NCBI GenBank assembly: GCA_029218405.1
Contig: JAQXRG010000055.1
Span: 1 to 64,000, forward strand
Source of the DNA: Bacteroidales bacterium
Lineage (GTDB): Bacteria > Bacteroidota > Bacteroidia > Bacteroidales > Bacteroidaceae
DNA: 64,000 nt
Reading direction: 5' to 3'
Of this stretch, positions 1 through 8,967 are shown piece after piece; the first letter of the stretch is position 1; each line of letters starts with the position of its first letter. A model generated the notes under the pieces. It saw nothing but the letters and a program-made list of their open reading frames with translations, ran no database searches and was not told where the DNA came from. A program made the translations under genes and the position numbers.

Positions 1-1953
1 CATCTTCTCCACCATCTCGGCGCGGCTCGATGCGGAAGTCCATTCCTTGAACGGTTTCATCACAATCATCACGTCAGCGTCTTCCACCGACATAGGGTCG
101 GTAGGCACCTCTGCCGTACCAATCTTGGCCACCACGTGACGGATTTCAGGAAACTTCTCTTTCAGTACCCGTTCCGCCTCGACCGACACCTCGATGCTGC
201 GTGTGAGCGAGCTGCCCGCAGGCAGGGTCATCTGCATGGCAAAGTCCCCCTCATCAAGAGTCGGAATGAACTCCGCCCCCAAGCGAGTGAACAGCAACAG
301 CGAAGCCGCCAGCAAGGCAAAAGAAGTGCCAAGGGTGATCCCTACCCACCGCATGCAGTGATGCAACACCTTATTATATAAGCTGCCCAACTTTGCGAAG
401 AAGCGGTCGGCCAGCGTGGGACGGAGCGAAATGGTACGCTTCAAGAAAAGCGAGGCCATCATGGGCACATACGTGAGCGACAGCAGCAAAGCCCCGATGA
501 TGCAGAACACCAAGGTCTTCGCCATCGGTGTGAAATACTTTCCTTCGATACCGGTCAGGGTCAGGATAGGGAAAAACACTATCAAAATAATCAGGACGGC
601 GAACGTGGCACTCTTCACCACCCGTTCGGCACCCTGCCCTACCTCCTCGTTCATCTCCTCGACAGTCAGCGTGCGTCCCGACAAGCGACGGGTGTAGAGA
701 TGCGCCAGAATACCTTCGAGCAGGACAATCGAACCATCGACCACAATGCCAAAGTCAATGGCCCCGAGGCTCATCAGGTTGGCGGACACGCCGAAGATCC
801 GCATCAGGATGAAACCGAAGAGCATGGCCAAGGGAATGACAGAAGCCACGATGATGCCCGCACGTAGATTGCCGAGAAAGACGATGAGTACCAGGAAGAC
901 GATGATGGCTCCCTCGATGAGGTTGTAGATGACCGTAGAAATGTTACGGTTCACCAGTTCCGAACGGTTGAGGTAAGGCTCGATGGTCACGCCTTCGGGC
1001 AGCATCTTCTGCACCCTTGCCACTCGCTCCTCCAGGACCTGCGTCACCACGTTGGCGTTCGCCCCCTTGAGCATCATGGCGATACCGCCTACACATTCTC
1101 CCTCGCCGTCCATGGTCATGGCTCCGAAACGTTTGGGGGCACCGAAGCTCACCCGCCCGATGTCGCTCACATGAACCGGCATACCGCCCCGGTTGGCCAC
1201 CACGATGCGCTCCACGTCCTTGACGGACGAAATCATGCCTTCGGAACGGATGTAATAGGCACGGCCCGCCTTCTCGATGTAACTGCCCCCCGTGTTCTGA
1301 TTGTTCTTCGAGAGGGCCTCGAACACATCGGACAGCGTTATCTGGAGTGCGGAAATCACGTCGGGGTCAATGGCTATCTCGTACTGCTTCAGGTAACCGC
1401 CGAAACTGTTGATTTCCACAATGCCCGGAATGCCTGACAACTGACGCTTGACAATCCAGTCCTGGATGGTGCGCAGTTCCATCGCGTCGTAGTCCTCGCG
1501 GTGGCGCTCATCGACCCGCAGCACGTACTGGTAAATCTCGCCCAGCCCGGTGGTGATGGGCATCAGCTCGGGGGTGCCCAGCTCCGGCGGAATCTCTCCC
1601 GCCACGGTCTGTATCTGCTCGTTGATGAGCTGCCTGGCCTGGAGCGTCGGCACACTCTCCTTGAACACTACGGTGACCAATGACAGCCCGAAGCGCGACA
1701 CGGAGCGGATTTCCTCCACATTCATGATGTTGCTCATGGCTATCTCCACCGGCATCGTGATGAGCTGCTCCACCTCCTGCGGAGCCAGCGTGGGCGACAC
1801 GGTGACAATCTGCACCTGGTTATTGGTGATGTCGGGCACCGCGTCAATGGGCAGTGTCAGCATCGAAAAGATTCCACCTGCGAGCAGAAACAAGGTCGTC
1901 AGGGCGACGAAGAGTTTCGACCGGATGGAGAACCGTACAATCTTCGCAAACAT
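1..1953 (-). CDS. CusA/CzcA-family heavy-metal efflux RND transporter, N-terminal part (C-terminus runs off the window)
   Basis: Minus-strand translation from ATG at 1953: MFAKIVRFSIRSKLFVALTTLFLLAGGIFSMLTLPIDAVPDITNNQVQIVTVSPTLAPQEVEQLITMPVEIAMSNI..., the typical HME-RND N-terminus. Not in the ORF track because it is open at the window edge. Confidence 0.9.
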   Translation of the reverse strand, partial: MFAKIVRFSIRSKLFVALTTLFLLAGGIFSMLTLPIDAVPDITNNQVQIVTVSPTLAPQEVEQLITMPVEIAMSNIMNVEEIRSVSRFGLSLVTVVFKESVPTLQARQLINEQIQTVAGEIPPELGTPELMPITTGLGEIYQYVLRVDERHREDYDAMELRTIQDWIVKRQLSGIPGIVEINSFGGYLKQYEIAIDPDVISALQITLSDVFEALSKNNQNTGGSYIEKAGRAYYIRSEGMISSVKDVERIVVANRGGMPVHVSDIGRVSFGAPKRFGAMTMDGEGECVGGIAMMLKGANANVVTQVLEERVARVQKMLPEGVTIEPYLNRSELVNRNISTVIYNLIEGAIIVFLVLIVFLGNLRAGIIVASVIPLAMLFGFILMRIFGVSANLMSLGAIDFGIVVDGSIVLLEGILAHLYTRRLSGRTLTVEEMNEEVGQGAERVVKSATFAVLIILIVFFPILTLTGIEGKYFTPMAKTLVFCIIGALLLSLTYVPMMASLFLKRTISLRPTLADRFFAKLGSLYNKVLHHCMRWVGITLGTSFALLAASLLLFTRLGAEFIPTLDEGDFAMQMTLPAGSSLTRSIEVSVEAERVLKEKFPEIRHVVAKIGTAEVPTDPMSVEDADVMIVMKPFKEWTSASSRAEMVEKM

Positions 1954-2062
1954 ATCTCTATCTATTGATTTGTCGGACAAATATAGATGTTTTCTATATT
2001 GGGTATTCTCCGTACTGGAGAAAACTGCTACTATTTGTACGCGTTCTATACTGCCGCCCCGC

Positions 2063-2989
2063 TCACACCCGCTGCTCGGTGTTGTTGAGCTTCAGCATCC
2101 GCGGAGGCACGCAGCGCACGATGTTCTCCACCAGCAGGTCGCGCAGGGAGTGGCGCACAAAGTCGCGCGAGGTCATCAGCACAATCTGCCGGGTGGGAAT
2201 GGGCAAGGCAAACGGACGGACCAGCTCCTTCTGCACTCCGGAGAGCTGCTCCAAGGCCAGCTCGGGAATAAAGGTGACCCCCTGGCCGCCCTCCACCATG
2301 CGCATAAAGGTCTCGATGCTGCCAAGCGTGTAGGCTTCCTGTGCCTCGCGGGCCGACTTGAGCCGGCAGAACTTCACCAACTGGTCGCGGAAGCAATGCC
2401 CCTCATCGAGCAGCCATAGCTGCTCATCCTCCAGGTCGGCGGTACGGACCGAACGGCAGGCGAACAAAGGGTCCTCGCGCGACACATAGACGATGAACTG
2501 CTCGTAGTAGAGCGGCACTTGCTCGTAGTCCTCCATATCCGGCAGACTGACCAGCACCGCCGCATCGAGGGTTCCCTCGCGCAACGCCCGACAGATGTCC
2601 GCCGTCTTCAGCTCCGTCACCCGGAGGTCGGTTTCCGGATGCTCCTTCCGGAGCCGGGGGAAGAAACGAGGCAAGAGGTAAGGCGCAATGGTCGGCAGCA
2701 CCCCCAGCCGGAAAGTGCCTGCCAACGAATGACGCTCTTCATCGACGAGCTCTTTCACCCGGGCGGCGGCGGCCAACACCTCCTCGGCCTGCTCCACCAC
2801 CCGCAGTCCGATACGGGTCGGCGTGACCTGCTGTGAGGAGCGTTCGAAAAGCTTCAGTCCCAGCTCAGCCTCTAACTTCTGCACCATGGCGCTCAACGTA
2901 GGCTGAGTGACGCCACACTGTTCGGCAGCCCGCGCGAAATGGCGCATGCGACAGACTGCCACGATGTATTCAAGTTGTTGCAATGTCAT
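2063..2989 (-). CDS. oxyR: LysR-family hydrogen-peroxide-responsive regulator OxyR
   Basis: MTLQQLEYIVAVCRMRHFARAAEQCGVTQPTLSAMVQKLEAELGLKLFERSSQQVTPT, a LysR HTH. Effector domain contains an OxyR-like Cys segment (LLDEGHCFRDQLVKFC). First ATG at 2989; the longer ORF starts with TTG. Confidence 0.88.
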   Translation of the reverse strand: MTLQQLEYIVAVCRMRHFARAAEQCGVTQPTLSAMVQKLEAELGLKLFERSSQQVTPTRIGLRVVEQAEEVLAAAARVKELVDEERHSLAGTFRLGVLPTIAPYLLPRFFPRLRKEHPETDLRVTELKTADICRALREGTLDAAVLVSLPDMEDYEQVPLYYEQFIVYVSREDPLFACRSVRTADLEDEQLWLLDEGHCFRDQLVKFCRLKSAREAQEAYTLGSIETFMRMVEGGQGVTFIPELALEQLSGVQKELVRPFALPIPTRQIVLMTSRDFVRHSLRDLLVENIVRCVPPRMLKLNNTEQRV

Positions 2990-3010
2990 ACGGTTCAGCA
3001 ATTGTTTTTT

Positions 3011-3042
3011 CAAAGATAAATAGATTTCATCACACCTGCAAA
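3011..3042 (-). promoter_or_regulatory. Bacteroidetes-type promoter for oxyR (TTTG-N20-TATCTTTG)
   Basis: Minus strand: TTTG at 3042-3039, 20-nt spacer, TATCTTTG at 3018-3011, about 22 nt upstream of ATG 2989. Confidence 0.6.
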
Positions 3043-3066
3043 CGAGTCTGAATAGATTTCATCTAT
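3019..3066. promoter_or_regulatory. Two OxyR-box-like motifs (AATAGATTTCATC direct repeat, 32-bp spacing; second copy ATAGATTTCATCTAT)
   Basis: 3019-3031 and 3051-3063 are identical 13-mers. 3052-3066 fits ATAGnTnnnAnCTAT exactly. Confidence 0.6.
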
Positions 3067-3086
3067 CCTATCATCGGATTTGTCTG

Positions 3087-3117
3087 TTGGCAGTGAACAA
3101 AATTCTGTGTAAGTTTG
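3087..3117 (+). promoter_or_regulatory. Bacteroidetes-type promoter for the PTPS-like gene (TTG-N20-TAAGTTTG)
   Basis: TTG 3087-3089, TAAGTTTG 3110-3117. Confidence 0.6.
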
Positions 3118-3189
3118 TCCTATCAAAAAAGAAAAACCAAAAAGAAACAAACCGATTAACAACATTATTAATATTAAGGAGGAACAATT

Positions 3190-3753
3190 ATGAGAAGTAT
3201 TACTACATTTGACTTACAGTACGCACACCGTTTCTATGGATTCCAAGGCGAAGCCCAATACCTGCACGGCCACACCGGCGTGTTGACCATCGAGGTGGAA
3301 GACAGCGTAAACCCTGGTGTGAACATGGTCTATCCGTGTAACGAAATACAGAAAGTGGCATGGGACGTGCTGAAGAACTTCGACCACGCCCTCGTGCTCC
3401 GCGAGGATGACCCGTTGCTGCCTGCCATCCTCGACGTGTACGAAAAGCAAGGCATCAAGAACGGACACCCGCAGAACACCATGAAGGGAGCCGCTTTCAA
3501 GACCGAACTCTGCACCGCCTATCCCGACTGCCGCCTCGTGGTGACGAAGGAGACCCTGACGGTGGAAGGCATGATCAAGATGGTGTACGACCTGCTGAAG
3601 GACAAACTCAACATCGCCAAGCTGACCTTCACCAGTGGTGTGAACGCCGCTTCCTGCGAGTTTACCGACCGCAAGGAAATTGACCGTTGCCCGCTCTGCG
3701 GCATCGCTCTCGACGAGAACGGCGTCTGCCCCAAGTGCGGCTACCGCAAGTAA
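3190..3753 (+). CDS. 6-pyruvoyl-tetrahydropterin synthase/QueD-like protein with C-terminal zinc ribbon
   Basis: PTPS zinc ligands (AHRF...YLHGH), FDHALV dyad, and a C-terminal CPLC-N9-CPKC tail. The catalytic Cys position reads Ala (AQYLHGH). Confidence 0.85.
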   Translation: MRSITTFDLQYAHRFYGFQGEAQYLHGHTGVLTIEVEDSVNPGVNMVYPCNEIQKVAWDVLKNFDHALVLREDDPLLPAILDVYEKQGIKNGHPQNTMKGAAFKTELCTAYPDCRLVVTKETLTVEGMIKMVYDLLKDKLNIAKLTFTSGVNAASCEFTDRKEIDRCPLCGIALDENGVCPKCGYRK

Positions 3754-3788
3754 GCCCCTGACAGAAAGAGCCTCTCTCTTTCTGATAA

Positions 3789-3833
3789 CAAAGACACAAA
3801 GACCCGTCAGCCAACGACCTCTTTGTGTCTTTG
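3789..3833 (+). terminator. Hairpin after the PTPS gene (14-bp stem CAAAGACACAAAGA / TCTTTGTGTCTTTG)
   Basis: Perfect 14-bp inverted repeat with a 17-nt loop. Confidence 0.6.
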
Positions 3834-4183
3834 TGCTTTCAGGAGTCCATCTCCCCTTGGATCCATGAAAGATTTCTGTCGTCCATTAACGCATATTAAC
3901 CATCTATTCGTAGGAAAAACGAGGATTATTTCGTTCTTTTGCAATCTATCATCAAACTTCATGTATCACTTTTACAGAACAGCGTTATGAAACGGCTACT
4001 TTTTGACAGGTATTCAGAGCAGGCTCTGCAGGAGCTGCACCGCTATCGGGCCGTCATGTTCAGCCCGACCCCTTCTTCGTGCTTTCACCCTGCGAACCGC
4101 TGACGGCGCACGCAGCGGTCGTAGCGTGTTGTCTTACGTGCGTCCATCCCACCCTAATCATCAACAAAAAAAACGGTTATACA

Positions 4184-7100
4184 ATGAACACACCGACCAT
4201 TACCGAAGTACAAGAATGGGTAATGAAGCTCTACCAGACATGCGAAAGCACCATTACCGTCGAAGAACGTAAAGAACAAGAAAAATATGCCATCATGGTG
4301 CAACGCCCGCAGGACAAGAAATTCCTGGTGAAGATGCTCGATGAATCCTCCCAGATTCGTGACCGCAAAAAGCTGGCTTTGCGCATCAAGGCATTGATTG
4401 ACCTCTACGGCGTACCTCAGTTCCTCAACAAGCGCGACGCTCTCCTGTTCAAACTCTACCAAGCCTTTGGCTATCATTTCGACTTCATCGCCATCCCCAT
4501 CATCAAGCGCCGCCTGCGTTCGGACACCTCGAAAGTCATCATCGACGAGGCCCGTCCGCGCCTGACCGAGCACCTTGCCACCCGTTTCAAGGAGAAAATC
4601 GGACAGAACGTGAACCTGCTGGGTGAAGTGGTGCTGGGCAACGGCGAGGCCGACAAGCGCTACCAGCACTACTTAGAGGCACTGGAAAGCCCTGACATCA
4701 ACTATATTTCTGTAAAAATATCGGGCATCTACGCCCAGACGCACGCGCTGAACTACGAAGAGAGTTTCCCTGAACTGGTGCGCCGCATGTCGGAACTGTA
4801 CCAGAAGGCCATCGACTTCCCCTATGTGGACGAGAACGGACGGAAACGTGCCAAGTTCATCAACCTGGACATGGAGGAGTACAAGGACGCGCATTTCACC
4901 ATGCGCCTGTTCAAGCACGTGCTGAGCCTGCCGCAGTTCAAGAACTACGAGGCGGGCATCGTGGTACAGGCCTACCTGCCCGACGCATACGAGTTCCAGG
5001 GCGAACTGCTGGAGTTCGCCAAGGCCCGCGTGGCCGCCGGCGGCGCTCCCATCAAGATGCGTATCGTGAAAGGCTGTAACCTGGAGATGGAAACAGTCGT
5101 CTCTTCCCTGCGCGGCTGGCCGAACCCCGTGCGTAGCAGCAAGACGGAAGTGGACGCCAACTACCTCCACCTTCTGGAACGCGGCCTGAAGCCCGAGAAC
5201 GCCAAGGTGCTGCACATCGGCATGGCCTCGCACAACCTCTTCACCATCGCCTACGGTTACCTGCTCTCGCAGCGGTACGGCACCCCGAAGGACTGCTTCT
5301 GCTTCGAGATGCTGGAAGGAATGGCCAACCATGTGTGGCGCGCCCAGTCCCTCCTCGGCAACCATGTCATCCTCTATACACCGGTGGTAAAGGACGAGCA
5401 TTTCCTGAACGCCGTCTCCTACCTGGTCCGCCGCATGGACGAGAACACGGCCCCCGACAATTTCCTGACCCATTCCTTCAACCTGAAACCCGGCACCGAG
5501 ACCTGGCAGTTCCTGCAGCAGCAGTTTGAGGACGCTTACGCCCTGAAGGACAAGCTGACCCACATCCCGACCCGTACTCAGGACCGTCACCTGCCCTATG
5601 TGCCGGTGCCTCCCGCCGACGAACTGGAGAACGAGCCGGACACGGACTTCGACCGCGAAGTGAACCAGCAGTGGCAGCGCGAAATCTTTACCAAGTGGAA
5701 GAAATCAGAGAAGGACACGCCCGACATCCTGCCCCTCCAGATTGGCGTGAAGACCGTCATCACCGAAAAACGCCACCGTTACATGGACCGCTGCCAGGAT
5801 GACAAGGTCTGCGTGTGCGAAATGTCCATGGCCGGACAGAAAGAAATCCAGGAAATCCTGCACATCGCCGAGACTGACCCGGCCGGCTGGCGCAAGACCT
5901 CGTTAGAGGAACGCCACCGCATTATGTTCGCCGCGGCCAACAACCTGGGCAGCCTGCGCGGCGACCTCATCGGCTGCATGTGCGCCATTACCGGCAAGAC
6001 CGTGACGGAAGGCGATGTGGAAGTGTCGGAAGGTATTGACTATGCCCGCTTCTACACCACGACGATGAAGAAGTTCGCCGCGCTCGACGATGTGGAAATC
6101 GCCCCCAAGGGCACCATCCTCGTCATCTCGCCGTGGAACTTCCCTTGCGCCATCCCCGTGGGTGGTGTGGTAGCCGGACTGGCCGGCGGCAACACTGTCA
6201 TCCTGAAGCCCGCTACCGTAGCGGCCCCCGTCGCCTGGCTGTTTGCCAAGGCCTTCTGGGACGCTGGTGTTCCGAAAGAAGCCCTGCAGGTCATCATCAC
6301 CGACCGGGAGGCCCTGCAGACCCTGACCGCCTCGCCGGTGGTGAAACACGTCATCCTGACCGGCGGCACCGACACGGCCCGTGCCATCGCCAAAGCTGTG
6401 CCCGCCACCCCGCTGTCGGCAGAGACCGGCGGCAAGAACGTCATCATCCTCACCGCCTCGGGCGACCGCGACCATGCCATCATGAACATTGTCGCCTCCG
6501 CCTTCGGCAACGCCGGCCAGAAGTGCTCCGCCTGCTCCCTCCTGCTGGTCGAACAGTCGGTGTATGACGACAAGGACTTCCAGGACAAGCTGAAGGACGC
6601 CGCCACCAGTATGAAGGTGGGCAGTGTGTGGAACGCCGGCAACATCGTCGGTCCGATGATTACCAACGAGAACGAGAAACTGCTGAAAGCGCTGACCTTG
6701 GAGCCCGGCGAAAGCTGGCTGGTACCGCCCCGGTTCCTCGACGAAAAAAGATACATCCTGGCCCCGACCGTGAAGTGGGGCGTGAAGCCGGGCGGCTACT
6801 CCTTCCGCACCGAACTGTTCGGCCCGATGCTGAGCGTCTGCCCCATCCGCGACCTGCAGGAAGGCATCGACCTGGTGAACGGACTGGACTACGGACTGAC
6901 CTCCGGCCTGCAAAGCCTGGACGAGAACGAGCAGAAGCTGTGGAAGAACTCCATCCAGGCCGGTAACCTGTACATCAACCGAGGCATTACCGGTGCCATC
7001 GTCAACCGCCAGCCCTTCGGCGGCATGAAGCTGTCGGCTTTCGGCGGCGGCGTGAAGGCAGGAGGTCCCAACTACTGCGCCTGCTTTGTCCACATCACCG

Positions 7101-7618
7101 ACAAGCCCGGCAGCCGCACGGACTACAAGGCCAGCTACGAGAAAGCCTACCGGGAGGAATTCAGCCGTCCGCGGGACATCCATCACCTGTACGGCGAGCA
7201 GAACCTCTTCCGCTACCTGCCGCTGAAGAGCATGGTGCTCCGCCTCTTCCCCGGCGACACCGACGAGCAGGCCGCCAGGATAGCGTGCGCCGCCCGCCTG
7301 TGCGGCACGCCGCTCACCATCAGCTTCAACCCGTCGGATGACCGTTCGAAGACGTTGGCCGCCCTGAACTGTCCGCTGAAGAAAGAAAGCCTGTCTGACT
7401 TCCTCGGCTCCATGAACCGCTACGAGCGCATCCGTACCTGCCGCGCCGACCTGCCCGCTGAGATGTACGCTGCAGCGGCCGCCGCCGACAAGTACATCGC
7501 CACCGCCGCTCCGGTGAAGGACGGACGGGTAGAGCTCATCCACTACATCAAGGAGCAGAGCATCGCCTTCGAGTACCACCGGTACGGCAGTATCTCCGAA
7601 GTGCCGGCAGATGAATAA
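4184..7618 (+). CDS. putA: Bifunctional proline dehydrogenase / L-glutamate gamma-semialdehyde dehydrogenase
   Basis: N-terminal PRODH motifs and C-terminal ALDH motifs (ISPWNFPCAIPVGGVVAGLAGGNTVILKPA, GNAGQKCSACS). Start MNTPTITEVQEW at 4184. Confidence 0.93.
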   Translation: MNTPTITEVQEWVMKLYQTCESTITVEERKEQEKYAIMVQRPQDKKFLVKMLDESSQIRDRKKLALRIKALIDLYGVPQFLNKRDALLFKLYQAFGYHFDFIAIPIIKRRLRSDTSKVIIDEARPRLTEHLATRFKEKIGQNVNLLGEVVLGNGEADKRYQHYLEALESPDINYISVKISGIYAQTHALNYEESFPELVRRMSELYQKAIDFPYVDENGRKRAKFINLDMEEYKDAHFTMRLFKHVLSLPQFKNYEAGIVVQAYLPDAYEFQGELLEFAKARVAAGGAPIKMRIVKGCNLEMETVVSSLRGWPNPVRSSKTEVDANYLHLLERGLKPENAKVLHIGMASHNLFTIAYGYLLSQRYGTPKDCFCFEMLEGMANHVWRAQSLLGNHVILYTPVVKDEHFLNAVSYLVRRMDENTAPDNFLTHSFNLKPGTETWQFLQQQFEDAYALKDKLTHIPTRTQDRHLPYVPVPPADELENEPDTDFDREVNQQWQREIFTKWKKSEKDTPDILPLQIGVKTVITEKRHRYMDRCQDDKVCVCEMSMAGQKEIQEILHIAETDPAGWRKTSLEERHRIMFAAANNLGSLRGDLIGCMCAITGKTVTEGDVEVSEGIDYARFYTTTMKKFAALDDVEIAPKGTILVISPWNFPCAIPVGGVVAGLAGGNTVILKPATVAAPVAWLFAKAFWDAGVPKEALQVIITDREALQTLTASPVVKHVILTGGTDTARAIAKAVPATPLSAETGGKNVIILTASGDRDHAIMNIVASAFGNAGQKCSACSLLLVEQSVYDDKDFQDKLKDAATSMKVGSVWNAGNIVGPMITNENEKLLKALTLEPGESWLVPPRFLDEKRYILAPTVKWGVKPGGYSFRTELFGPMLSVCPIRDLQEGIDLVNGLDYGLTSGLQSLDENEQKLWKNSIQAGNLYINRGITGAIVNRQPFGGMKLSAFGGGVKAGGPNYCACFVHITDKPGSRTDYKASYEKAYREEFSRPRDIHHLYGEQNLFRYLPLKSMVLRLFPGDTDEQAARIACAARLCGTPLTISFNPSDDRSKTLAALNCPLKKESLSDFLGSMNRYERIRTCRADLPAEMYAAAAAADKYIATAAPVKDGRVELIHYIKEQSIAFEYHRYGSISEVPADE

Positions 7619-7649
7619 CACGATTGTCACCCGTTCATAGCAATTACCG

Positions 7650-7708
7650 GCTGCCCTCCCCCGAAAGATGGAATTATTTCCTTAATTCGGGAGGGGGCAG
7701 CATTTTTT
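7650..7708 (+). terminator. Rho-independent-type terminator of putA
   Basis: GCTGCCCTCCCCCGAA (7650-7665) / TTCGGGAGGGGGCAGC (7686-7701), followed by ATTTTTT. Confidence 0.85.
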
Positions 7709-7720
7709 CGGGCACAGAGG

Positions 7721-7751
7721 TTGGTAATGTTCGAGAACTTTCCTAACTTTG
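7721..7751 (+). promoter_or_regulatory. Promoter of mdh (TTG-N20-TAACTTTG)
   Basis: TTG 7721-7723, TAACTTTG 7744-7751. Confidence 0.6.
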
Positions 7752-7802
7752 TAGCGCGAGAAAGCCAATACACTTTTAACAACAACATAAAGAATTAATA
7801 TT

Positions 7803-8804
7803 ATGAAATTTGTAACAGACGAAAAACTGACCATTGTGGGTGCTGCAGGTATGATTGGTTCTAACATGGCACAGACCGCCATCATGATGGGGCTGACCCC
7901 GAACATCTGCTTGTACGACCCCTACGCTCCGGGATTGGAAGGCGTGGCTGAAGAACTCTACCACTGCGGCTTCGAAGGCGTGAACGTAACTTTCACCTCT
8001 GATATCAAGGAAGCGCTGACCGGTGCCAAGTATATCGTGAACTCGGGTGGCGCTGCCCGCAAGGCTGGCATGACCCGTGAAGACCTGCTGAAAGGCAACG
8101 CCGCTATCGCCGAAGAGTTCGGTAAGAACGTGAAGCAGTACTGCCCGGACGTGAAGCACATCGTCGTTATCTTCAACCCCGCTGACATCACGGGTCTGAT
8201 CACCCTGCTGTACGCTGGTCTGAAGCCTTCGCAGGTAACCACGCTGGCAGCCCTCGACTCTACCCGTCTGCGCAGCGAACTGGCCAAGTACTTCCAGGTA
8301 GGCATCGACGAAGTGGAAAACTGCCGTACTTACGGTGGCCACGGCGAACAGATGGCTGTCTTCGCTTCTACCGCCAAGGTAGCTGGCACTCCGCTGACCG
8401 ACATCATCGGTACCGACAAGCTCCCGAAGGAAACTTGGGCTGAAATCCAGCAGAAGGTGACCAAGGGTGGTGCCAACATCATCGCCCTGCGCGGACGTTC
8501 TTCGTTCCAGAGCCCCTCTTACGTCTCCATTGAAATGATCGGTGCCGCTATGGGTGGCAAGGCCTTCCGTTGGCCCGCAGGCACATACGTTTCCAACGAC
8601 AAGTACGACCACATCATGATGGCTTGGGAAACTTCCATCACTGCAGATGGTTGCATCTGCCAGCCCTTGAACGGAACAGCTGAAGAACAGGCTGCACTCG
8701 ACAAGAGCTACGCTCACCTGTGCGAACTGCGTGACGAAGTCATCGCCATGGGTGTGTTGCCTCCCGTTTCTGAATGGAACAAGCTGAACCCGAACATCAA
8801 GTAA
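7803..8804 (+). CDS. mdh: Malate dehydrogenase
   Basis: Lactate/malate dehydrogenase fold: LTIVGAAGMIGSNMAQTAIMMGL, NPADITGLITLLYAGLKPSQVTTLAALDSTRLRSELA. Confidence 0.9.
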   Translation: MKFVTDEKLTIVGAAGMIGSNMAQTAIMMGLTPNICLYDPYAPGLEGVAEELYHCGFEGVNVTFTSDIKEALTGAKYIVNSGGAARKAGMTREDLLKGNAAIAEEFGKNVKQYCPDVKHIVVIFNPADITGLITLLYAGLKPSQVTTLAALDSTRLRSELAKYFQVGIDEVENCRTYGGHGEQMAVFASTAKVAGTPLTDIIGTDKLPKETWAEIQQKVTKGGANIIALRGRSSFQSPSYVSIEMIGAAMGGKAFRWPAGTYVSNDKYDHIMMAWETSITADGCICQPLNGTAEEQAALDKSYAHLCELRDEVIAMGVLPPVSEWNKLNPNIK

Positions 8805-8859
8805 TCCGTAAGGGAATCAGAGAAGCATTCATTTCGCTTCCCCCTGCGGGAAGTCACAC

Positions 8860-8904
8860 AAAGCCAAATGTCTTGCTGAAGCCTCAGCAACGCATTTGGC
8901 TTTT
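8860..8904 (+). terminator. Terminator of mdh (AAAGCCAAATG...CATTTGGCTTT with internal TTGCTGA/TCAGCAA stem)
   Basis: Two stacked perfect stems separated by a small internal loop, then TTTT. Confidence 0.75.
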
Positions 8905-8967
8905 GACTCCTCTGCCTCCCGCCTGACTGTTCACCACTTATGTACTGCTTCACAAAACGCTTCCAAG

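Noticed and set aside
5903-7630. 575-aa minus-strand ORF opposite putA
   Set aside because: GC-driven antisense ORF of the ALDH domain, with no family motifs.
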